Notes under the pieces: model-generated
Database searches by the model: none
Told to the model about the DNA's origin: nothing
What the model saw: the letters and a program-made list of their open reading frames with translations, nothing else
Shown here: piece by piece, positions 12,845 through 26,663 of the stretch
Position numbering within the stretch: position 1 is the stretch's first letter
Layout: each line of letters begins with the position of its first letter
Assembly (NCBI RefSeq): GCF_001949145.1
Contig: NW_019091474.1
Coordinates: 522,421-586,420 of the forward strand
Direction of reading: 5' to 3'
Length of the DNA: 64,000 bases
From: Acanthaster planci
Lineage: Eukaryota; Echinodermata; Asteroidea; Valvatida; Acanthasteridae
Made by a program: the position numbers and the translations under genes

Positions 12845-13259
12845 GACACCCCAAAGTGCACACAGTACATGTACATGTATACAGGCATGTATACATGTAC
12901 ATGTACATGTATGCACTGGTGTTACTGGTGCCTCATCAAAGGGAAAATCCTAAAAAAACAATTCCCAATTTAAAAATCTTTCATATTTGGAAGTGGAAGC
13001 TAAATCAAATCAAAGCCAGTTCAGACTGGGGACTGCCTCGTGCTGAGTACTGCATGTCGCGCTACCCATAAACTGGAGAATGTCCTGAACTTTGAGAATT
13101 TCTCACTTTACAGACACGTACATACATGTACATGTACATTGTGCATGCAAACATTGGCACATACATGTACACGTATTTAGACGTTGGTGGCAGCACTACA
13201 CATGTACATTATACATGTGTATGCACGGTGTACATGTACATGTACATGCACTGACTGTA
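12845..13259. repeat. Duplicated block A, second copy
   Basis: Second copy of 9849-10244. It runs directly into block B at ACTGTATGCTTTC with no intervening 2.4 kb. The shared GTA at the junction also occurs at both ends of the missing block in the first copy. Confidence 0.9.
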
Positions 13260-13480
13260 TGCTTTCTAGTGCAGGAGCCTAGGGGGTTAGGGATAATTAA
13301 TGATCCCTTGCACATACATGTACACATGTAATGTACACGTGCTGGTACTTATCCAAAACTTGTGATTTGTATATGCCATCGTTCTACTGGAATATTATTC
13401 CCTGCTTCTGATTCTCAAAGATTATTCAGTCTTCATCCTTGTTCTGGTTGACTTGAACCCTTCAGAGTCCTGCTGTGTAC
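13258..13480. repeat. Duplicated block B, second copy
   Basis: Second copy of 12612-12840, differing by a few substitutions and a shorter TACATG run. Confidence 0.9.
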
Positions 13481-15649
13481 ACGAATCATGTTTGGAACAG
13501 AATTTGTCAAAACGCAGTCTTAAGTATGCCTCTCATGCCGTACTCCTTGGGAGAAAAAATGTGTACATGTACAAGTAGTGGATATTTTAATGTCTTGCAT
13601 AATGTTAAACCAGTCTTCAAGGTTTTTTTGGGGGGGTTGGGATTTGTTTTCCAAAACAGATTGCAATTGCGTAATATCCCAGATTTTACTGGTAATTTTC
13701 TGCATGAATCATATCACGCGGTGTGAATGCAATTGATGATTTTTACAACAGATTCCACTGCTGCTATTACAGCTGAACAGGTTCTCATTTACTAATTCAT
13801 TAGCATATTAATTCGCATTAACCAAGTTATGCATAAATTGTACTGGTAATGAGTCATGATGCAAAAGTTACAGGAAATAATGTCAACAAAACTGACACCT
13901 TGGAGACAAAGGAAGTGAGGTTAATACTGTGGGGGTATGTGTACCAAATATTCTGCATGAACCCGTTTTTCGTGATTTGATGTCACTGCCTGCTACTGCC
14001 AGCCCAACACAGTTTTTTCCTAGAGCTTTCATTCATGAGAGGGAGACCTTTAGCCCTTTGAAATCAGAAAAGAGCCGCCTGATTCTGGCACAGCACTTGC
14101 TCACACATGTATGTAAAACTCAAAGGGTGCAGCAGTAAAAGTGTTCTGAGTAAATCTTTTGACAGCGTCTTGACGTGAAAATGCATTGTTTCCAGCTGAT
14201 GCTCCCGTCAGTGGCAAATAAATTTGCGAGGTAGGGCTTTCTGCATACATGTACAAGTACATGCTTGTTCACCCACAGAGAAAAAGTTTGACACTGTTGT
14301 CTTGGGTTATAGGCCTACTGTACGCGTGTCTTTGGCCACATTCCCATAGCATGTCAGAAGATCTCTTTTCGGCAAATTTACATGTGTGCACGAAACAAAA
14401 TACATATACATGAAGGTACCGTACTACTCTCTGGTAGTGTAGGCACTGCTCCCATGGCATTGTATCTGGTAATCTGGTATTGCTAAGCTAATGTTTTCTT
14501 TGCTTAACAACTTCCACCTAGTATTTCTAGTACTTGTACATTGTAGCTTAATGCGATCAGCCATTATAAATGAGTTTTTTGGCTAGCTTTAAGCACTACA
14601 TTTGAAAATCTTGCACCTGTAATCAATACGGAATGACATACATGTAACTCTCTCCTGTTATGTCTGTGGGCGTAGATAAGGTGTCAAGCTGAGTAATACT
14701 TGCAGAAGCTTAGAATACTAATAGCACATGGTCTGTTTAATGCTGTCTTATCAGTGATAAAGTACAGTAGACTCTTCTAAATGTGGCATCAGATAGCATT
14801 GCATGGTTTACTGTGGGTAAAAAGCTGCGGGAGATCGATGACACATCATCTTGGACCACAGACCATGGAGGTAGAATCACACCAACACCAACAACAAAGG
14901 AAACCATAAACTGCTGTACAGATTGTTTGGATTGACTGGCAAATGTTGATCAGAATCTATTTTTATCATTTGGTGGCCTGTGGGAGGAAAGCTTCATTTA
15001 GGATTTTGTTGTGTTACGGTACTTGTTTCAAAAGAGGAACTTACATGTATTTCTGTTCACACTAGTTAACACCGGAGGGCGTGTCAACCCATACAGTTCT
15101 TTTATGGCAGTGTCACGGAGACAATTCCGAGTTTCCAACACATTTGGGCAGTGTACAGACAGTGGCAAATGATGCTTTACTTGTTCACAGGGATGTGGCT
15201 GCATGTTGAACTTGACCATGGCCAATGTACATGTACACACTGTTCGTGGCCCACATTTGAGCAAATAACACTCAGTGTGGCCGAGCCATGGAAAGTGTCA
15301 TGTTGTTTAAATGACTCAGAGAGTCAGTGTCTATTACATGTAGCTTATTGTCTGATGACCAATCGTTTGTGTCCTTCTTCCACGGTCCAACTTACTTGTA
15401 CCGGTAGACATGTGGTACATGTACAGGTGTATCATGTTTTCAAAAGTTGAGATTTTCAGCTTCTCTCTTTCTCCCCACCCCCCCTCCCGCCATGGAAAAA
15501 GGCAGTTGTCTGGGGTTGGTTTACTGTGGACAAATACTGTTCGTATTTCATGAGCAGGTTGATAATCCTTTTTTGTTCTCTGTAGAGAAAAAAAGGAAAT
15601 CAGTGTTTGGATCATAAACAGTTAAGATTTGTTTTTTTCACCAAACAGG
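13481..15649. other. No confident gene
   Basis: Mostly unique AT-rich sequence. A weak exon-like interval at 14024-14108 (TTTTTTCCTAG acceptor, CAT|GTATGT donor, 85 nt open) is the only structure worth noting and is treated as a finding. Confidence 0.5.
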
Positions 15650-15819
15650 ATTTCTGCACAACAAAGCAATGACCTCTTGAATGCATCATGCTTGAGACTG
15701 AACAACCCTAGCCGAAAGCAACCAACCACTCTCGGTTGTTGACAAGTGCCCAACGTGACTGCATTTATCACTGTAAACAAGCACTTGAGCCCACTAGAGG
15801 CTGCCGTAGTACCCGTATG
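15650..15819 (+). other. Weak candidate non-coding (5' UTR or lncRNA) exon
   Basis: A strong acceptor (a run of T, then CACCAAACAG) and a strong donor (CGTATG|GTAAGT) bound about 170 nt. All three frames contain stops across the whole interval, so it cannot be an internal coding exon. It could be an untranslated exon ending exactly in an ATG, or two unrelated splice-like motifs. No transcript evidence is available here. Confidence 0.2.
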
Positions 15820-17750
15820 GTAAGTCTACCTTCTGCTGTAGCTTTGGCAGTGTTATTGTTTGTCCTGTGTCTGATTGTAATGTTGAAATATTTAACATCC
15901 GAGAGGGAAATGTGGGAACTGTGCTCATTAATCACATTACTATTCCAAACCGTGACCTGTCACAGCTCAAGCACTTAACCAATAATTTCCTGGATACACT
16001 ATACAGGTACAAGGACATGTACAGTGTAGGTGTGAATAAAAATAAATAATTGTATGCTACATGTATGCAATTTAGTGGGTTGCTAAGAAACAGACCCCTG
16101 CTCTCTGCACAGAAAACAAATAGTAAATCTGTTTAGAGTTCAACCTTTATCATACCACAACTTTCAAGGTGTAAGAGTATAGTACATGTGCATGCTGCCA
16201 TGAACACATGAAGTGATTTGGCATTTGGCCAGATTTCATGGCCCAGGCTCAGTTGTGCAGTATGGAGAGATTCTCTGCTGACTGTTGCCATGCTGTAACT
16301 GAGTGTTCAATGCTACTATTATTCAGATTTCTTTGGTGTGAGTGCATGCTATTCTTTCCTTCATTGACCCTGCAGTTTGTGTGCCAGTGTTCTTGTTTTG
16401 TCGGAGGTCAGTGACCTTTGTATCATTTAGTGGGATTTTTTGGTTGTGTTTGAAATTATTTCCATAAAATGTTGGTGAATAGAGCTTGACAATGATTTCC
16501 ATATTTCAGACTACTGTAAATGAGACATGTTGAACCGCACACAAGTCTTCTGTTCCTACTTGTACTGGACAGCCCATGGTGCATAGGGTACATTTCCAGG
16601 GTTTATCCCGCAAGAATTGAGACCGAGAGGGTGCCTCTCCAATATGTCCAATCGCTATACACACTACATGTATCTAGACTATTGTTACCTAACACATCCC
16701 CCTAAGGGTCTGAAAAGAATTCCTCTGATTCTAGTGAAACAATGACCAACACAAAGCAGGGGGGGGTCCTCTCCATCATATATTGCTTCATGTGGCTAGT
16801 TCCCAGCACATGCCAAACAGCTGAAGATCTTCAGTTTCCACTGCACAGTAGCACTGTTTACTTTTGGTTGTGAAGGATCTTACCTGTGCAGTACATACAG
16901 GGTAGTTTGCACTGTGTGAGGCAACAACAGCAAACCCCTTATGCAACCACCCCAGGCTTTGTTGTTGATCCCACACAGTGGGAGGGCATTGGTCTCCCTT
17001 TGAGGGTTGGACAACTGTGGTCTTAAAGGAAGAGCCCTTTGTACATTGTTGGCTGATGCAACATACATGTGTCCCATTGTTGCCCTCTCATTTTGTGTGT
17101 CCTTGGGGAGTCTTGGGAGGGGGGCTTGCTTTAGAAACTCGAAAGTGGGTTTTTGGAGGAAGATGCCGTGGTTATAAAGAGTGGGGTAAGGGGAGGTGTG
17201 TGGGGTTTGAAAAGCTGCTGATTTCATGCTACATGTACAAGGACACAAGTGCATCATGCTTTGTGTTTATCTGCGGTACCAGAGAGCCGCAGGTCAGGGG
17301 AGGAGGTTTGGGGAAGTTCGCCCACATGTATAAACGTTCTCTTCCATTGATGTTCAGGCTTTAGTAGGCAGTATGACTGTCCTACAGTACTTTTTGGAGA
17401 AGTCGCCCCAGGTATTCAGAGAATGTGTATGTACAATGCATCTACAAGTACAACCAAAAGAGTGTTTGAAAAGAAGACTTGTTTCCTAGAATGGATTTGC
17501 ATCAGATGTTAATTAATTTTTGGATTTTTTCAATATATATGTATATTTTTTTGCCATACACGATGTGAGTTAATACATGTTGGGCAGGGCAAAAAGAAAA
17601 ATAAAAAGAAGACTTGTAAACTATCAGACTATGGTGGTGTGTGCGTTCAGAAATAGTTGTTCACTCCACTCAGGCAGGATGGAGCTACATGTACATCTAT
17701 GCAGTGTGAGATAAGTGCTGTACAGGAGATCAGTATTCATGTTTTACATG
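15820..17750. other. No gene seen
   Basis: Unique AT-rich sequence with scattered TACATG motifs and short unrelated reading frames. No splice-bounded open interval with recognisable protein content was found. Confidence 0.55.
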
Positions 17751-17767
17751 TAGTTGGCCCCTTTGTA

Positions 17768-18058
17768 CATGTACCATCTTTGTACATGTGCCATCTTTGT
17801 ACATGTGCCATCTTTGTACATGTACCATCTTGGTACATGTACCATCTTGGTACATGTACCATCTTGGTACATGTACCATCTTGGTACATGTACCATCTTG
17901 GTACATGTACCATCTTGGTACATGTACCATCTTGGTACATGTACCATCTTTGTACATGTGCCATCTTTGTACATGTGCCATCTTTGTACATGTGCCATCT
18001 TTGTACATGTGCCATCTTTGTACATGTGCCATCTTTGTACATGTACCATCTTTGTACC
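17768..18058. repeat. 17-bp minisatellite, about 17 copies
   Basis: Perfect or near-perfect 17-bp units of two types: TTTGTACATGTGCCATC (with a GTACC variant) at both ends, and about seven copies of TTGGTACATGTACCATC in the middle. The array is flanked on both sides by TAGTTGGCCCCTTTGTAC (17751 and 18078). Because 17 is not divisible by three, every frame on both strands stays open. This yields several overlapping repetitive reading frames of 108 to 177 codons that are not genes. Confidence 0.97.
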
Positions 18059-18115
18059 AGTATTCTTGTGGTACCGGTAGTTGGCCCCTTTGTACCATCT
18101 CTGTACATGTACATC

Positions 18116-21100
18116 TTCGTACCAGCATTCTTCTGAATGTGAGACCAGGCCTGTTTGAAAATTCCCAGCAGCTGGTCCTTCAATCTCCCTGTGGCCATGC
18201 CTGCCTGCAGCTGCCGCCCTGCCGGTGAACCCCATCCATATCTTTTCATCTCTTGGTAGGTCACCGAAGCGTATCACCAGGCTTGGATTCCTCCAGTGAT
18301 ATATTTATCCAAATCAAGCCAAGCAACAAGACCATAGTGATTCGCCAGATATTGTCTGGGTGCACAGAGTGTGGAGCACTATGAGTAGGGCAGGCCAAGT
18401 CACTTGGGCGAGACCAGTGGCGGGCCGCACATTGTGAAGTATGAGCAATAATTCCTTTACATTGTCAATTAAGAGGTTGGTATGGCTTGCCATATGCTGC
18501 ATAGTTTTACCTTTACATGTACAGTACATGTGCGGTGAATCTTTAGAAAGCATACAGACCCATACAGTGGCGTACATGTAGCTGCAGTAGGATTTGACTA
18601 GTTGGGTGGGCACTAGCTTTCAGTGGTGTGATTTTTGGGGCAAGCTTTTGTTAGCCTTGTTCAATATCCATTCATCTGGGTTTTTTTTTAGTGGGGGGCA
18701 TTTGTTTTTTGGGGGGGTGCCACTGGGAATTTGTGGGGGGACACCTGTCCTACCAGGCCCCCCTGTGACTACTCCACTGTACAGACCGCTACAAACTTTC
18801 TTTTCAGATGACATCCGTTTTATGCATGTACCGGAACCATTGTGTATACATTCATGTACATGTACTGGTATGAATTATTTCATGATGTGGGTACACACGT
18901 ACATGTATAATAGCTGTAATACCGGTATGTGGTACTGTACATGTACATGTATCCTGTATGCGGTGTTCTGGTACTGTGCACTATATAGTGCATAAAGCCC
19001 AATACTGATGGAGAACACTTGTCATACGGTACCGGTATGTACAGTACATATTGTTAACCTTACATGTACCATGCATGTGTAAAAATTTCATGGAACCCAG
19101 TTGTGTGCAATGTTAATTTTGTCCACAGAAAAATGTTTGAGGTGAATCATTAACTCGTGCATCTTTCTTCACCAAAAGTATGTTTACTTAACCCATGCAG
19201 GTATAATGTGGTGAGGGGACAGACATGCAGACAGTAGTGTACTGTACATGTACCTAAACTGTACTGTATCAGCACTTGTGTGGGTGCACCAGCAAAAGCC
19301 TATTGAACTAAACACAATCGAGCGAGGTGGGCTTCTCGTCTGCACTGATTGTTCCAGACATGGGCCACTGACAATATTACAGAGACCTTCCAAAAAGAAT
19401 GGCTGTCTGGCCAAAAAGAATTTTTCATGTGTCTGCCAGTATCAGAGCCTAACAGGCAGGCTGACCTTTTCCCAACCAATCACAATCAATTATCCGTGAC
19501 AATGCTGAGCATGTCAGCAGGCAAGGTCTGCTCGCATCATCAAGGAGGAGGGGGTCGGAGAAGAAGGCTCCCCGGTGGGATGAGAAAAGGTCCAGGGGCT
19601 ACAGGGCGTTGTGGTATCGCAGGAATGAGAGGCCTGGAAGGAGGAGGTGGATGCTGAGAATGAGAGAGTGCCCTCTGTTGACTAGCATACCGCTAGTCAA
19701 AATATTGGTGTTCTCCATGGTGCTGCTACAGTAATTAGGCCATGACCAAATGACTTCCTCCTGTAGCAGGCACTAGCTGGTGGCTTGTGTGCCATTACTG
19801 GCCTAGCCAAGAAATTTGGATGTACTGGTTTATGGCTTTCTTGTTTTTCAAAGGAGCACTGCATGCGTGAGCTGAGAAAATGAACAGAGCCCTCTCTTGG
19901 CCAGAATGTTGGCCCAGTCTGTTCTGTTGTTATTTTGAGAATTACCCCAGTGATACTGGTTACTATACTCCAGTTTCTAGAACATTTTTGGAGGTGATGT
20001 GGGATTGAAAAGTTCACCTTGTTTTGCAGGAATTTTCTTACACACTTGTTATTATTACTGTTCATGTACATGTACTGCATTGCAAGCAAATTTGAGGCAG
20101 TCTCTCATGCCGTCCAGTTAGAATATTGGTCAGTGATAACACCTGTGATTGGTCGGTTGTTGAAATAGAACTCTTTCTGAAGACCACTGATTGGTCACAA
20201 TCTGGAGGGCAAAATGCCTACATGTACATGTACTGGTGCATGCATCCTCCTGAGTTTGAACACACTTTGTGATGTTCCTTCGTGTACACTGTCTAAGCAG
20301 TAGGGTTCTTCAAAGAAAACAGAGAAGAAATCTCGACTGCTTGTCAATAATTATTCAATCTTCATTGTCAGATTCATCTACCTCGAATCTTAGCACTGGA
20401 GGATTTTTCTGAAAGAAAAGTAACGCCAAATCCCATCTGCCCGTGACTCTTAAAAAGATACAGAAAAAAAAACTTCCTCCCAGCCTTCTTCACCTGCAGT
20501 TTCTGTTTAAAGTGCACTCACTGAAGGGAGCCCTCTTCTGTGTCATGTTCTCCCCAACCTGCTTGTCTCGTGGGATCTTTAAAAGCCGGCAGGAAGCAAA
20601 CAATTTATTCCTCCAGACGGCTTATCCCCCATCTCTCAGCCCCTTTGGGGAGGGAACCTGAACTTTAAAAGCGGAGGACAAAAGTATCACCCTGTTTGCT
20701 TAGAAAACCAACTGCTTGTACAAATCACCACGTGGCCAGGACAAGCAGGGTTTTTTTTTCTCTCAACCAGTTGGTTGCTAGAAAGCTGTCAAGCTGAAGA
20801 AGAGTTTGTCATTGGGCATTTCCCACACCTCAACTTATTTTCCTACTCTGGCGTAGCCTGAGAACTTGGTACCGGCCCCAACTTGTCAAGCCAAATACAC
20901 GTAGCTGAGACTTTATGAAAACAAGTTGAAGAGTTGTTCAGTTGTCAATAATGTGTAAGTATCTGTCAGGAACCACCAAAAATTTGGTGAAACTTGAGCC
21001 TGGAGCAATATGCAATTCTTGAGAGGAAAACTGTGTTTTTAGACAAAAAAATCTCTGTCTGGCCTCATTTGGGATCTTGGGATTTGTCTGACCTTAATTT

Positions 21101-24100
21101 TTTAATGTTGGCGCCGGGTTGTCTCATATCCCAGACAGGGGATCAAGAAATTTTCTTGACTGAGAAATCCAGGCATTGAAACTCATGATTCAGCCAAGAA
21201 TTTGTGGCCGTTGCTTTTGGGAAGACCTTGTCTCTGATTTCAGTTCTTTTCTTTTCCACCAAACTGATGTCTGAGACACCTACATGTACATGTACCAAGT
21301 GCTGTACATGTACTTGAATGGAATGATACTGGAATAATGAATATCAATTTACAATTTTTTCAAAGGACAGAAGGGAAGGTCAAAGGTTGGCATTTTTGTC
21401 AGTTTTTGTAAGTTTGAGAAACAGACAGTCTACACAACCTTGTTTTTTAAATTTTTAAAATAATTTTTAATAATTTCAAATTCCATGTATAATGTACGCT
21501 CTGAGAGGCCATTAAGATTTTTGTAATGCTTTATTTCCCAGGGCAGAGTTTTTCCTGCCCCCTCTAAATCTTTGCCTTTGTCAATTGACGAGCATTTGCC
21601 TAACATTTCTGTCAGTGTTCTGAAACCATCCCAAGCTTACATGTAGTACATGTACTTGTATTAGTACCTCTGATTTCGTCCACGCACTTCTGAAAGATCA
21701 AGCCCTCTACATACGGTACCGGTATATATGCAACATAAAACAGATTTCAAAAGTCGTAGTTGAATTAAAGTTCGTTCAGTCACCTCAGTAAAGTTTTGTA
21801 CATGCAGATTTGCAAATTTACAACAACTGTCAAAATTGCTGACAGTCAAACTACAAAACAGGTTTCAGTTTCACAGAAAATTACAACCCTTCTGTAGAGT
21901 TTTGATGGCTCATAACCCAGTCTGGTTGCCAAGAAAATGCTGACAGGTAATTCACCAGAAGTGGTAATGGTAATCCCCTGTAGTTTTGATGGCTCAGAGG
22001 TTGAATGGGGGCCAGGGCTGGGCAGTGCTGTTGGCAAAAGGCACCACCTGAGTCATGCCCTTGGAATGTGTTTGTTGTGTTGGATTCCCCTCAGCCAGTG
22101 TGGCAAGAGGTTAGAAACCAGACTGCCTCAGGTTGTAAAAAAATTAAAATAAAAACCAATCCACCTCACGGAATCCCCTTGTGACATACATGTACATTAC
22201 CGAGCCCAAAGTGATTCTTTCCTGTTGTTTGCTCAGTTGCGAATTCGGTGGAGATGACAGAATTTCCTGTGTTTGTCACCTGGATTCTGATGTAGTCAGC
22301 CAGATCTGTGTGACAGGGGACCTGACTCTGTGCCTTTTTTTGGCGACTCAAGTGGGTGGGATTTGTGTCTCATGCACGAACACATTTATGACTTTACTCC
22401 TTCCTGTCAACACTGCTTTATTGCCATGCAATGACTTCAGCTTGCCTATTCTGTGCTTAGCCGTTCCATTTGGAACAATGCCCAAGCATGCTTTCCTCTC
22501 ACAAATGTTGTGACATTTCTGCACCTCAGTAGCTCATTACTTGTACATGTGTTATCACATCTTCACAAACAGGTAGGTCATTTTTACACATACCCACAAT
22601 GTACATGTATGCAGCCGGAGTAGATTTTATGTGGGTTTTGCTTCATGAGCCCTTGTTATACAAGTACACATTATGCACGTACATGCATGTACTGTACGCA
22701 TATATGTGTAATATTAGAAAACTTGGGGACTTTTCTTTTGATGACCTTGTTGAAAACATCACTTGCAGCCCTACAGCTTTTACTTATAGTCTTCACCTTC
22801 CTGGCAATAATATTGAACAAAGATATTGTCTCTATTTTGGCACTGTATCAACATTCTTCACAGTACATGTACAAGTGTTCCTCTAAACTATAACAAAACT
22901 CAGTCCCACCTCACTATCACAGACCCCACAGGGATAGGAGCAGAATCTGCCTGAAATTGGAAGGAGCATGACATGTACATGTAAAGTACTCAGGTCTCTG
23001 GATTGTAGTCCAGGGGATAAATTAAAAAGCTGCATAGAGAGGCAGAGGACCAAAGGGCAGCCCCAGGGCAGACAGACATCCCCTTACTGGTATGTGTGAA
23101 GAGACTGGATGCAAGAGCAGCTAGAATCAGATTTTAAAAAAACAGCGGAAATCCATCTGTCGAAGAAGTAGTGTTGAAGAGCTGCTTAGATTGCCTCTGA
23201 TTATTGGGCATTTTCCAGCAGTCTGAAGATGTGGAGGAATGGGCAATCCCCATTTACACGCAAAGTACATGTAATGAGCTCTTTGTCTTTTGAAAGTAGT
23301 TTTTTTCTCACAGAGTGAAAACATGTAGGCCTATTGCTTTCTGGTTTTGCATCTAAACCCTTCATGTACATGTACTTTCTTGTATTCCATAGAGCGTAAA
23401 CATTTTCACGATTTTCCCATTTTTTCCTGAATTTCCTGGCCCCCCTCTCTCTCCTTTTATCCCTCCAAGTCCAAAATTCTAGTGACACCGGCAAAGTTCG
23501 GTCTGCCACTTCAGGGATACAACATACATGTACATGTACCGGTATATGTACAGTACATGTACACACAAATGCCACTTTTTAGTGGGTACATGTACATTCT
23601 GAAAGGCCAATTCAGAACGTATTTACATGTATTTGGGGAGGCCAAAAATTGTTATTTGGGGTCAAAAAAAGAAATTTCTCGGTGTAATCTAATGTGACCT
23701 ACCGGTATCTGAGGAGTGGGGCTTTATTTTGGAGCTGTTTTACACGCTGTGGGGAGGAACATACATATAAGTGAAATACCTGTAGTCTCCCTAATTACAT
23801 CTTTCTCATCATTATTCAAAGAGGACAAAATGGGAGGGGCATGTTTGCCATTGCCCCCTGTCCCCCGTAGCCACCAATGTACACCCCATTGCCTAGTCTG
23901 AGTGCAAGATGTTCTCAGTGTGGCTATGTTGTGGATCGTAATTCTCTACGGCAATTATCCGGTAGAGGGCACTTTATAGTGGCCAACTGGCTTCGCACAG
24001 GGCAGTTTGTGTACAAGTTATGTCTGTGAACATGTACAAAACGCCCTCTAACAAATGATGGGGAGTATTTTTTTTACAAACATAATGGTGTATGTGCACA

Positions 24101-26663
24101 CATGAGGGTACATACACACTGTATACGCTGTACACCAGTGTCAGTCGTGACCAGTAGTCTAAAACGGCACTAAGAACATCTTGCACTAAGACTACCCATT
24201 CAGTTGCTTTCACACCACTTCTGTCTTTGCTCTTACAAGAGGACATTGTTCACAATCTTTCTTCCAACTCCTGACTAGAAACTTCACTTCATCCTTCTTG
24301 GACAGTCCCTGATGACCCAGCAATTTATCAAGGGCTCAACAGCGGACTCCCGGGGCCCATTAAATTCCCAGACAGTTCATGGTAACTAGATGCTACAATG
24401 GATGGCAGGTTAATACCTGGCAGAGGACTGTCAGTGATAAAAGTGACAGACTGGGAAGCTTGCACATCAAACATTTAATGACCTGCATTGTCCTTGTAAT
24501 GAGGTCAGAAAATTGCTCAGCCCAAACATTATACAAGTGGAGGTCCATGGGGAGAGGAGGGAGCATGCTCAAAATGAGTTTGTACCAAAACAAGCACTAA
24601 TCAAAGGGTTACCTTTGGACTGGCCTGTTACCTTTGTGTCAGACTAGCGCTATCTGTGTACTGTATGATCAGAATTTTGTGCCTGCACTGGGGTAGGGAC
24701 GGGAGAAATGAAGGTTTGACATGCTGGGAGGATCTACCAGTACCAAAAGGAAATGGACCTCAGCTGTCTACTGCTAGTCAGTGTCTCATCTAGTCACCTG
24801 TCCTCACTACAGGTAAAAGCATACTTGGATTGGCAGGGTTTTTTTGGCATCAATTTACAGGCCCCCATGGCGAGCAAGCCTTCACATTTCCTTCCAAAAT
24901 ACTACATGTAGGCCCCTACATGTACATGTACATAGGTGTACCCGGGAGTGGAAGTGAGGCCTCAGATAACACCAAGCTGGGGGCGTCAGTTTCACATATG
25001 GCAGTTTCACATATATTTCTGGCAGAGGTAGGCATTTTTTAAGCTTGGTTGGGAAGGGCCTGGCAGATGTCAATCCTTGGTCGCCCTGCTACTTGGTTAT
25101 AGGGTCATTTATTGTCCCCATGGAAACAAGACACAACAACAAACTTGTAGTTAAGTTCAAATACTTGTGTATAGACTTTTTGCTGATATCTTTGAAAATT
25201 GATGGCATGTACATGTACTCAATTTGCACCTGTGACAAAGAGTATTGTACTGCAGATGCTTATAAACTGTGTTTCTGCCTTTTGAGGAAACACTGAAGCC
25301 GTTAATTAAAGGATCATTACATGTACATTTGACTAAACCTGACCATTGGCCAAGACAAGTGTATGCAGTCTGGCAGTGAAGTGGCTGGATTCTACATGAA
25401 CTGCATTTTGTCAGGTCATTGAAGTCACTGGCACACCAGCCTAAGAAGTTACCCTTTGGGCGCTGATTAAAACTTCCAAGACCGCCCACAACCATGCGGG
25501 CCCCCACCCACCAGATCTCCTTAGTGTACATGTAGTTAAAGTGCAGTGGAATTGAACCCAGGGAAAGTATCTGGAAAAATGCAGGCTCATGACAGTAGCC
25601 ACGGAAACCTAGTCAGAAGCCCTCCATTTCAGGACAAATTTTTTAAGGGTAAATCTGATTCATAAGTTTACTGTATAACATTAAAATGTTCAGTGCTTGT
25701 CCTGACAAACAGGGAACTGTTCTGTGATGTCATTTCTGGAAGATACACTACTGCTTATTTTCATGGTTTTTCCATTCAAATTGTAAAACCCAAATTTTCC
25801 AGTTGGAAGGTCATGTACAGTGTCTATCAGAGGACTTTGTTCATTGGTCCGCTGTTGTGCAGCAAAACAACAGTGAATCACCAACTGGCAGAAAATATAA
25901 ATTACATACGAAAAACGTGCAATTCAGATGTCACAATATCTCAACTTCTGCCAAATTGGTTCTGAATAAGTGGTGACATTGCAGCCACAATTTTTTTCTG
26001 CTGGAGGGAGGATTTACAAAATGTAGCTGTTTGGGTAGGACTCGGGTGGAGTGTGTTATAAAGGGCATATCATTTAGAGGTACATGTACCCACTGTATGT
26101 TTGTACATTGCTGGGAAAAGTGCAAGTTGATATTCAGGATCAGTATAAGGTCAGGATTGTCAGTATAGTCATGACACTGTGCAGCTTGAGCTTAATTGTC
26201 CAACATGTAAAGAATACTGATACATACGGTATGTGTCTGGGCTGGTATCGGTACCTATATAATCATGTACCAGTACAGTGTTTGTGTGTCCATGCATGCA
26301 CTGGTATGTTCCATACAGTTTCATCTAATTTGTTTTAGAACTGGAAGTGGATTGCTTCAAATTGGTTGAGGCAAGTTTTGCTTTACTTTGAACAAGATAA
26401 GAGCACGGTGCATTAAACTTAAGTCTCATCATGTTACTCCTAAAAAGCTGGATGACATGTACCGGTATTAAAAATTGTATGCGTATACACTGTGTGTTTA
26501 TAAATTCAGTATGTAATGGTGCAGTTTTGTTCTTCCTCTCAAAGTTCCAACCCTCTCCATTTACATACAAGTACATGTGTACGTGCACTGTACATACATA
26601 AAGGCACAAGAAGAAAGAACATGTGCAGTATGTGAGTAGCATGACTTCAGTCAATTGTCTCTC
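18116..26663. other. No gene seen
   Basis: Long stretch of unique, AT-rich intergenic or intronic-looking DNA with GTACATGTAC and ACCGGTAT motifs (dense near 18826-19080 and 23520-23600). Reading frames are under about 135 codons, overlapping and without recognisable domains. I found no RNA gene or mobile element with identifiable ends. A short direct repeat (GTTTTGATGGCTCA at about 21898 and 21980) is the only other pattern. Confidence 0.6.

Noticed and set aside
17730-18277. Long overlapping reading frames on both strands, up to 177 codons
   Set aside because: They are produced by the 17-bp minisatellite, which keeps all frames open. No domain or splice structure supports a gene.
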